From: Chloroflexi bacterium RBG_16_64_32
GTDB lineage: Bacteria > Chloroflexota > Dehalococcoidia > SM23-28-2 > RBG-16-64-32
Assembly: GCA_001795235.1 (NCBI GenBank)
Contig: MGNZ01000068.1
Coordinates: 513-9,637 of the forward strand
Direction: 5' to 3'
Length of the DNA stretch: 9,125 nucleotides
Shown here: positions 1 to 5,247 of the stretch, one piece after another
Numbering within the stretch: the stretch's first letter is position 1
Layout: every line of letters starts with the position of its first letter
The notes under the pieces: model-generated
Seen by the model: the letters and a program-made list of their open reading frames with translations, nothing else
Told to the model about the DNA's origin: nothing
The model's database searches: none
Position numbers and translations under genes: made by a program

Positions 1-19
1 GCCTCGAGATGGGAGCGAT

Positions 20-1663
20 ATGCCCGCGCGAAGCGAATGGGACGCCATAGTAGTCGGCTCGGGCCTGGGCGGCCTCACCACAGCCGCATATCTGACCACC
101 AACGGCCTGCGCACGCTGGTGCTGGAGAAACACTACGTGGCGGGCGGCAACGCCCACGTCTTCCGCCGCAAGCAGACGTTCGAGTTCGACGTTGGGGTGC
201 ACTACCTCGGTGACTGCGGCCCCGATGGGCTCATCCCCACCGTCCTCCGCAGCGTCGGCCTGGAAGGCAAGGTCGAGTTCCTGGAGATGGACCCGGACGG
301 GTTCGACACGCTGATGTTCCCCGGCCTCACGTTCCGCGTGCCCAAGGGCTGGGACCGCTATCGTGAGCGGCTCGTGGCGGCGTTGCCCGACGACGAGACT
401 GGCCTCCACCGCTGCCTGGACACGCTGCAAGGCGTCGTCTCCGATTTCGCCAGGATAAACCTGCCCGTTGAGCCGGAGGACGTGCCCCGCCTGATGCAGG
501 AGGCGCCGAACTTCATGACGTGGGGCATGCGCTCGCTGGGCGATCTGTTTGACCACTGCAGCCTTGGCCAGAAGGCGCGGGCGGTCCTGGCCGCCGAGTG
601 TGGCACCTACGCTCTGCCGCCGTCGCGGGCCCCCGTCATAATGCAGGCGGTCGTCATGGACCACTACCTGAAGGGCGCGTACTACCCGCGGGGCGGCGGG
701 CAGGTGCTTCCGGCCCACCTGGTGGACGTCGTGCGCTCTCACGGAGGCGAGGTGCGGACCCGCGCCGGCGTGGAGCGCATTCTGGTGGAGGACGGCGCCG
801 CCGTGGGCGTGCGGCTGACCAGCGGGGAGGAGCTCCGAGCGCCGGTCGTCGTGTCCAACGCGGACCTGAAGCGGACGTTTCTGGAGATGGTAGGCGAAGA
901 GCACCTCTCTCCGCAGACGGTCGCCCGCGTCCGGCAGTACCGGATGGCGCTGCCTCTGTTCTGCGTCTACCTGGGTCTGGACATTGACCTGCGCGGGCGC
1001 ATCCCCAATACCAACTATCTGTACTACACCTCGTTCGACATAGAGGGGCCGTACCAGGACTGCCTGGACGGGCGCGTGCCCTCGGACCTGGGCTTCTTCA
1101 TCACTGTGGCCTCCGTAAAGGACCCGCATACGGAGACCATCGCGCCCAAGGGCTACTCCAGCCTTGAGATCATGTCGCTCGTGCCCGCCGACTACTCAGT
1201 GTGGGGCATCGAGAAGGGGCCGGCATCCGGCGAGAGGTACCACCGCAATCCAGTCTACCAATCGCTAAAGGAGCGCCTGACCGACGCCCTCGTGGAGGGG
1301 GCCGAGCGGGTCATCCCCGGCATCGGCGAGCACATAATCTGGAAGGAGGCCGCCACGCCCATCAGCCAGGAGCACTTCACGTTCTCCACCGGCGGCACCT
1401 CCTACGGGATCGACCTGGCAGTCGACCAGTTCGGGCCCAACCGCCCGACGCCGAAGACGGAGATCGACGGGCTATACCTGGCGGGCGCCAGCACTGTCTT
1501 CGCGCACGGCATCGCGGGCGTCATGCGCGGCGGCGTAGGCTGCGCCAGCGCCGTCCTCGGCCGCGACCTCCAGTCGGAAGTGGATGCGGGACGCGTCTTC
1601 GGCGACCCGGCCAAGCTCAGCGGCGGCGGGCCGGACTGGGACCCCTGGCAGGCCAGCCGCTAG
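20..1663 (+). CDS. NAD(P)/FAD-dependent oxidoreductase, phytoene desaturase / retinol saturase-like
   Basis: A 547-aa flavoprotein of the CrtI/CrtISO/RetSat superfamily, which desaturates, isomerises or saturates polyene or other hydrophobic substrates. The N-terminal Rossmann dinucleotide motif GSGLGG is at residues 13-18, with ribose-binding Glu36 in LVLEKHY, followed by AGGNAH at 41-46 and the DVGVHYLGD segment typical of RetSat/CrtISO proteins. The C-terminal FAD motif (DGLYLAGASTVFAHGIAG) lies around residues 483-500. Length fits the family. The start is ATG 20, with GGGAG at 11-15 acting as ribosome binding site; little sequence lies upstream, so the operon context is unknown. No carotenoid genes are adjacent, so the substrate cannot be named. 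The final 15 residues (LSGGGPDWDPWQASR) lie beyond the conserved fold, and their coding sequence is duplicated immediately downstream. Family assignment is firm; the exact reaction is open. Confidence 0.9.
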   Translation: MPARSEWDAIVVGSGLGGLTTAAYLTTNGLRTLVLEKHYVAGGNAHVFRRKQTFEFDVGVHYLGDCGPDGLIPTVLRSVGLEGKVEFLEMDPDGFDTLMFPGLTFRVPKGWDRYRERLVAALPDDETGLHRCLDTLQGVVSDFARINLPVEPEDVPRLMQEAPNFMTWGMRSLGDLFDHCSLGQKARAVLAAECGTYALPPSRAPVIMQAVVMDHYLKGAYYPRGGGQVLPAHLVDVVRSHGGEVRTRAGVERILVEDGAAVGVRLTSGEELRAPVVVSNADLKRTFLEMVGEEHLSPQTVARVRQYRMALPLFCVYLGLDIDLRGRIPNTNYLYYTSFDIEGPYQDCLDGRVPSDLGFFITVASVKDPHTETIAPKGYSSLEIMSLVPADYSVWGIEKGPASGERYHRNPVYQSLKERLTDALVEGAERVIPGIGEHIIWKEAATPISQEHFTFSTGGTSYGIDLAVDQFGPNRPTPKTEIDGLYLAGASTVFAHGIAGVMRGGVGCASAVLGRDLQSEVDAGRVFGDPAKLSGGGPDWDPWQASR

Positions 1664-1816
1664 GAGTCTGGCGCTCCATGCGCTCAGCAGTGCTCAGCAC
1701 CGGGCGACCCGGTCACCCTCAGCGGCGGCGGGCCGGACTGGGACCCCTGGCAGGCCAGCCGCTAGGAGTCTGGCGCTCCATGCGCTCAGCAGTGCTCAGC
1801 ACCGGGCGACCCGGTC
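1601..1816. repeat. 102-bp tandem duplication covering the 3' end of the oxidoreductase gene
   Basis: Bases 1616-1714 (99 bp) recur without a mismatch at 1718-1816, separated by ACC (1715-1717); the period is 102 bp. Including the flanking GGCGACCCGG blocks (1601-1610, 1703-1712 and a third at 1805-1814) the array is about 2.1 units, with differences at 1611, 1614 and 1615. Copy 1 holds the last 15 codons and TAG stop (1661-1663) of the oxidoreductase. Copy 2 holds the same codons and TAG (1763-1765) in the same frame, because 102 is divisible by three. Each copy also carries a hairpin, ACCGGG-CGA-CCCGGT (1699-1713, 1801-1815), and a GCTCAGCA direct repeat. The short GGCGACCCGG blocks are a plausible substrate for slippage or unequal crossover. 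Identity in apparently non-coding copy 2 implies a recent event or selection on the hairpin. The remaining gap up to 1940 shows no further gene. Confidence 0.95.
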
Positions 1817-1930
1817 GCCGCTGGCTAGGCGACCAAGCTGACAACTCCCTCGCCTTTCTCGCACCAGTGCTTTGCTCCAGGACCGGCAGATCGGGGGCGG
1901 GCCACGGCGCTTTGTCCGCCGCGCGGAGCT

Positions 1931-1934
1931 GAGG
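1931..1934 (+). promoter_or_regulatory. Ribosome binding site deciding the cydA start
   Basis: GAGG ends 6 nt before GTG 1941. It favours this GTG over in-frame TTG 1872, which would add 23 residues (a basic, glycine-rich stretch) ahead of the conserved CydA N-terminus. Confidence 0.6.
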
Positions 1935-1940
1935 CTGCCC

Positions 1941-3275
1941 GTGTTCGATACCGTCACGTCGGCCCGAGCCCTGATGGGGATGTCACTGGCGTTCCACATC
2001 TGCTTCACCGCCATCGGCATCGGCCTGCCTCTCCTTCTTTTCATCGCTGAAGGCATCGCCCTGCGCACCGGCGACGAAACGTACCGCCAAATGGCGAAGC
2101 GCTGGGGACGGATCGCCGCCGTCCTGTTCGCCATCGGCGCTGTTTCCGGGACCATCCTCTCGTTCGAGTTCGGTCTGCTCTGGCCAACTTGGATGGAGTT
2201 CTCCGGCGGCATCATCGGCTTCCCCTTCGCGCTGGAAGGATTCGCCTTCTTCACGGAAGCGATCTTCCTTGCTCTCTATATCTACGGCTGGGACCGGCTC
2301 TCACCGCGGGCGCACTGGCTGTGCACAATTCCTCTTGTGGTGAGCTCCGCAGCGTCCGCGTTCTTCGTGATCAGCGCCAACGGCTGGATGAACCAGCCTG
2401 CGGGCTTCGAGATGGTGAATGGCAAGGCGGTCAACGTCGATCCGCTCGCAGCGATGTTCAACGCCGCCATGCCCTACGAAGTGACGCACGGCGCGCTGGC
2501 TTCGTACGTCGCGACGGGCTTCGCGGTCGCCGGTGTATACGCCATCGCCATGCTGCGGGGCGACCGGTCAGACTACGTCAGGAAAGCGTTGCTGTTGGGG
2601 CTCGCCGTCGCCGCGGTCTCCACGCCGCTCCAGATCATCAGCGGTGACCTGAGCGCCCGATTCCTGGCGCACAACCAGCCGGAGAAGTTCGCTGCGATGG
2701 AGGGCCAGTTCGATACGGAGCAGGGCGCGCCCCTGCGCATCGGCGGCTTCCCCGACCCAGGGGACAGGACAACGCGCTACGCAATTGAGATACCGAAGCT
2801 GGCCAGTTTCCTCGCGTTCGAGGACTTCGATGCCGAGGTGCGTGGCCTCAACAGCTTTCCGCAGGACGAGATTCCTGACCCGCGCCTGGTCCACTACTCG
2901 TTCCAGGCGATGGTCGGCATCGGGTTCTTCATGCTAGCTGTGGCCGCCTGGGTCCTGGGACTCGCCTGGTGGCGGAAACGGATCGACCCGGGGCGTGTGC
3001 CGCTTCTGGCGTTAGCGGCCACGCTGCCTCTAGGTTTCGTAGCGATCGAGGCCGGGTGGTTCGTGACCGAGTTCGGCCGTCAGCCCTGGATTATCTACCA
3101 GTTGATGCGCACGGACGAGGCGGCGACGCCACGCGAAGGCATCGGATTCATCCTTCTCGTGTTCGTCCTGATCTACATCGCGCTCGCTGCCGGACTTGCG
3201 CTCCTACTGCTGCGAGAGCAACGGCGGCCGCTGGAGCCGGGGGCCCGACCAGGGGAGGCGCCGGATGCCGCTTGA
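1941..3275 (+). CDS. cydA: Cytochrome bd-type quinol oxidase subunit I
   Basis: Membrane subunit of the bd oxidase. It oxidises quinol and carries hemes b558, b595 and d that reduce O2 to water. With the GTG 1941 start the protein is 444 aa and the heme ligand His falls at residue 19, as in E. coli CydA. Other expected residues are visible: Glu99 and Glu106 (proton channel and heme region), His183 (b595/b558 axial position equivalent to E. coli His186), Lys249 and Glu254 in the quinol loop (QPEKFAAMEG), Met324 (equivalent to E. coli Met393) and the GRQPW signature at 379-383. About nine hydrophobic segments are present. At 444 aa against 522 in E. coli, it lacks the C-terminal insertion of the Q-loop, so it belongs to the short-loop class. 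The stop TGA overlaps the start of cydB by 11 nt, so the two are translationally coupled. No cydX-like or cydDC genes are seen in the window. Confidence 0.97.
   Translation: MFDTVTSARALMGMSLAFHICFTAIGIGLPLLLFIAEGIALRTGDETYRQMAKRWGRIAAVLFAIGAVSGTILSFEFGLLWPTWMEFSGGIIGFPFALEGFAFFTEAIFLALYIYGWDRLSPRAHWLCTIPLVVSSAASAFFVISANGWMNQPAGFEMVNGKAVNVDPLAAMFNAAMPYEVTHGALASYVATGFAVAGVYAIAMLRGDRSDYVRKALLLGLAVAAVSTPLQIISGDLSARFLAHNQPEKFAAMEGQFDTEQGAPLRIGGFPDPGDRTTRYAIEIPKLASFLAFEDFDAEVRGLNSFPQDEIPDPRLVHYSFQAMVGIGFFMLAVAAWVLGLAWWRKRIDPGRVPLLALAATLPLGFVAIEAGWFVTEFGRQPWIIYQLMRTDEAATPREGIGFILLVFVLIYIALAAGLALLLLREQRRPLEPGARPGEAPDAA
3251..3258 (+). promoter_or_regulatory. Strong ribosome binding site for cydB inside the cydA 3' end
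   Basis: AGGGGAGG lies 6 nt before ATG 3265, within the last codons of cydA. It fixes the cydB start at 3265 rather than at the earlier in-frame codon at 3196. Confidence 0.8.
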
Positions 3276-4290
3276 GGATCTCGCCGCAGGTGTGGTGCTG
3301 CTGGGGCTGATCGCCTATGCGATGTTCGGCGGGGCCGACTTCGGCGGTGGGGTCTGGACCGCCCTGGCCAGCGGCCCGCGGGCGGCCCAGCAGCGGGAGG
3401 CGATCTTTCGTGCCATGGGGCCGGTGTGGGAGACGAACCACGTGTGGCTTATTCTCATCATCGTTACCCTGTTCACGGCGTTCCCGCCAGCGTTCGCCGA
3501 TCTGTTCACGGCGCTCCTTGTGCCGCTGGTGATCGCTCTTGTGGGCATCGTGTTCAGGGGAGCTGCGTTCGCGTTCCGGCACTACGGGCGCGGTGGTGAG
3601 GCAGGGCTCCCTGCGACCGGCGCCGTGTTCTCGGTAGCCAGCGTAATCACTCCCATGACAATGGGTATGGCGCTTGGCGCCATCGCGGGCGGTCACGTGA
3701 CGATCGAGGACGGAGTGGTCACGTCAGGGATTTGGGAGCCCTGGCTACAGCCGTTCTCCGTCCTCTGCGGCCTCATCGCGGTGGCCATCTGCGGCTTCCT
3801 CACCGCCCACTACATGACAACCCGCACGACCGGAGAGCTGCAGGAGGACTTCCGCAACCGCGGTCTCGTCGCCAGTTTCATTCTCGGAGTCCTCACAACC
3901 ATCGCCATCCCGGTCGCTTACTGGAATGCCGACCCGTTCTGGGATGAGCTGCTAGAGCCGGCAGCCGTCGCCGTCATAAGTGCGGCGGTCATTATGGGGC
4001 TGACTTCCCTAGCCGTACTGCGGCGGCGCTGGTACCTGCTGGCGCCGCCCGTTGCGGCAAGCACAGTAGCGCTAGTCATCGCCGGCTGGGGGGCGGTCCA
4101 GTACCCCTACTTCATCCTGCCGGACGAGCGCATCTCAGATGTGGCGGCCGGTGATGCCACACTCACAGCATTCCTCATCGCCCTGCCGGTCGGCGCGCTC
4201 ATCCTCATCCCGTCGCTGGCGTTGCTCTACTTCGTTTTCAGTGAGAAGACGGGCGGTCCCGGCGTCGAGAGCGAAGGGTACGAGTATTGA
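3265..4290 (+). CDS. cydB: Cytochrome bd-type quinol oxidase subunit II
   Basis: Heme-free partner of CydA in the bd oxidase; it stabilises the complex and contributes to the oxygen and proton pathways. The 341-aa product has the family signatures GADFGGGVW (residues 23-31) and GPVWETNHVWL (52-62), a VITPMTMG segment around 127-134 and eight or so hydrophobic segments with short polar loops. Length is within the normal range (about 335-380 aa). The chosen ATG 3265 has an excellent Shine-Dalgarno and overlaps the cydA stop by 11 nt, so both subunits should be made from one mRNA in equal amounts. The TGA stop (4288-4290) is followed by a weak hairpin and then by decayed sequence, so cydAB appears to be a two-gene operon. 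Confidence 0.97.
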   Translation: MPLEDLAAGVVLLGLIAYAMFGGADFGGGVWTALASGPRAAQQREAIFRAMGPVWETNHVWLILIIVTLFTAFPPAFADLFTALLVPLVIALVGIVFRGAAFAFRHYGRGGEAGLPATGAVFSVASVITPMTMGMALGAIAGGHVTIEDGVVTSGIWEPWLQPFSVLCGLIAVAICGFLTAHYMTTRTTGELQEDFRNRGLVASFILGVLTTIAIPVAYWNADPFWDELLEPAAVAVISAAVIMGLTSLAVLRRRWYLLAPPVAASTVALVIAGWGAVQYPYFILPDERISDVAAGDATLTAFLIALPVGALILIPSLALLYFVFSEKTGGPGVESEGYEY

Positions 4291-4301
4291 TGCCATCTTG
4301 C

Positions 4302-4325
4302 ATCACCTACACGCCTGTGAGTGAT
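4302..4325. terminator. Possible hairpin terminator after cydB
   Basis: ATCACCTACA (4302-4311) can pair with TGTGAGTGAT (4316-4325) around a CGCC loop, giving 8 of 10 pairs with a central 2x2 internal loop. There is no T-run on either side. It lies between the cydB stop and the stop of the minus-strand SDR remnant, so it may have been a shared terminator between convergent genes. Confidence 0.35.
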
Positions 4326-4327
4326 CC

Positions 4328-4423
4328 CTACCGCATCGCCCGGCCGCCGTCGACGTTGATCGCCTGGCCGTGGATGTACGATGCGTTCGGCCCGCACAGG
4401 TGGCATAGCGCCCGTGGTATAAC
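4328..4423 (-). pseudogene. C-terminal remnant of a short-chain dehydrogenase/reductase (SDR)
   Basis: Read on the minus strand, the last ~31 codons before a TAG stop (complement of 4328-4330) contain ASYIHGQAINVDGG followed by RAMR. This is the classic C-terminus of classical SDRs such as 3-oxoacyl-ACP reductase-like enzymes, where the consensus is roughly aSyitGq-i-vDGG. The preceding residues, RALCHLC, fit the helix before that motif. Further upstream on the minus strand the frame runs on to 4528, but the residues no longer resemble an SDR, and that DNA is occupied by the promoter and 5' end of the DsbA-like gene. The Rossmann fold and Tyr-x-x-x-Lys catalytic motif are absent. I read this as the surviving tail of a deleted gene, not as a functional ORF. 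Not seen: any other part of the gene in the window. Confidence 0.72.
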
Positions 4424-4446
4424 CATCACGGGAACCGGCGCCAAGG

Positions 4447-4455
4447 TGCTATAAT
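4447..4455 (+). promoter_or_regulatory. Extended -10 promoter (TGcTATAAT) for the DsbA-like gene
   Basis: TGCTATAAT is a perfect TGn-TATAAT extended -10 element, and no convincing -35 hexamer lies 16-19 nt upstream. A start of transcription about 7 nt downstream (near 4462) would leave fewer than ten leader bases before ATG 4470, in line with the lack of a Shine-Dalgarno there. The site lies directly behind the SDR remnant. Identified by sequence match only. Confidence 0.55.
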
Positions 4456-4469
4456 GCGCCACGTCAATC

Positions 4470-5183
4470 ATGGAATCCTGGGTCGTAGGCTTCGACGGCG
4501 ACACGGACGTGGAGCGCCACGCCGGCATCGAAACGGGCAGCGCCGCACCGCCGCCTATCCGTCTTCGCTTCGTCTCCGATTACATCTGACCGTGGTGCTT
4601 CATCGGCCTGGTGCGGGTCGAGCGGCTGCGCGAGGAGTTCGACGTTGAGTTCGACGCCTGGGCCTTCGACCTGCGGCCCGGCCTGCCGCCCGAGGGGTTG
4701 CCGCGGGACGAGGTGTACCGCGAAGGCCTCTATCCGCCCGGCTACGTCGACCGGCTGCGCGAGATGGCCCGGGAGTCCGGTATCCAGATGATCGCGCCGC
4801 CGGTGGTGGCCAACACCCAAAAGGCGCACCAGGCCACCGAGTTTGCCAAGGAAGGCGGCCGCCTGCCGCAGTTTCACCGCGCCGTTTTCGCCGCCTACTG
4901 GGAGAAGGGCGAGAACATCGGCGATGAGGACGTGCTCTGTCGCCTGGCGGGGGAGTGCGGCCTGGACCCGGATGGGCTGCGGGCGGCGCTGGCCGGCGGC
5001 CGCTACGCCCAGCGGGTGCGGGAGCAGATGGCGTGGGCCCGCGACGCCGGCCTGGGAGGGGTGCCCACGTTCGTCTTCTCCTCCGGCGATGGCCGAACGT
5101 TCGCCCTGGTGGGGGCGCAGGACTACGAGGTGTTCGCCGATATCGCCCGCCGCATCCAGCGCGGGGAGTTGAAGGCGACATGA
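4470..5183 (+). CDS. Predicted selenoprotein: DsbA/FrnE-family oxidoreductase with U-P-W-C active site
   Basis: A thioredoxin-fold dithiol oxidoreductase of the DsbA/FrnE/2-hydroxychromene-2-carboxylate isomerase group. From ATG 4470 the frame is open to TGA 5181-5183 except for one TGA at 4587-4589. The residues around that codon read VSDYI-U-PWCFIG, which is the family active site (usual form VSDYICPWCYIG) with the first Cys replaced, giving Sec40 and Cys43 in a 237-aa product. Family features continue downstream: FDLRPGLPPEG (66-76), the central helical insertion, and GGVPTFVF (196-203) with the cis-Pro at residue 199. A hairpin follows the TGA (separate entry). No signal peptide is visible, so the protein should be cytoplasmic. 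The first ~29 residues are not recognisable, there is no Shine-Dalgarno, and GTG 4509 is an alternative start. Initiation at GTG 4611 would give 190 aa without the redox motif. The alternative is a TGC-to-TGA nonsense mutation in a pseudogene, which the otherwise intact frame makes less likely. Confidence 0.82.
4587..4621 (+). promoter_or_regulatory. In-frame UGA (Sec) codon and candidate bacterial SECIS hairpin
   Basis: UGA occupies 4587-4589. After a 13-nt spacer, bases 4603-4609 (UCGGCCU) pair with 4615-4621 (GGGUCGA) in a 7-bp stem that includes two G-U pairs. The loop is GGUGC (4610-4614). Counting the U of UGA as 1, the loop G-U falls at 25-26. In E. coli fdhF the SelB-contacting G and U are at 23 and 24, so spacing and loop content fit a bacterial SECIS. 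Pairing was worked out by hand with no energy calculation, and the equivalent of the bulged U17 is not evident. Confidence 0.6.
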
Positions 5184-5198
5184 CCGCACACAACGATG

Positions 5199-5222
5199 AA
5201 GGCCAGGCTTAAGCCTGGCCTT
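5199..5222. terminator. Perfect palindromic hairpin, probable terminator of the DsbA-like gene
   Basis: AAGGCCAGGC (5199-5208) and GCCTGGCCTT (5213-5222) form a 10-bp perfect stem with a TTAA loop, starting 15 nt after the stop codon. The T-tract is only the two bases that end the stem, so efficiency is uncertain. It separates the DsbA-like gene from the acyl-CoA dehydrogenase. Confidence 0.75.
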
Positions 5223-5247
5223 CGGAGGGGATCGGACAGGAGGAGCA

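Noticed and set aside
1584..1841. A small repeat-containing ORF across the tandem duplication
   Set aside because: Its repetitive product arises only because the 102-bp unit is divisible by three; there is no ribosome binding site or recognisable similarity.
1838..1866. CTGACA (1838-1843) as a -35 box for cydAB
   Set aside because: No acceptable -10 hexamer lies 16-19 nt downstream, so a promoter cannot be supported from sequence alone.
4290..4454. A 54-codon + strand ORF starting at ATG 4290, overlapping the cydB stop (TGATG) as if translationally coupled; a candidate CydX-like small subunit
   Set aside because: The product is not hydrophobic and lacks a transmembrane helix, so it cannot be CydX. 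The minus strand of the same DNA carries a clear SDR C-terminal motif, and the frame is its complement.
4611..5183. A conventional 190-codon gene starting at GTG 4611
   Set aside because: This start drops the PWC half of the active site and the first beta strand, and no Shine-Dalgarno precedes it. The in-frame sequence upstream clearly belongs to the same protein.
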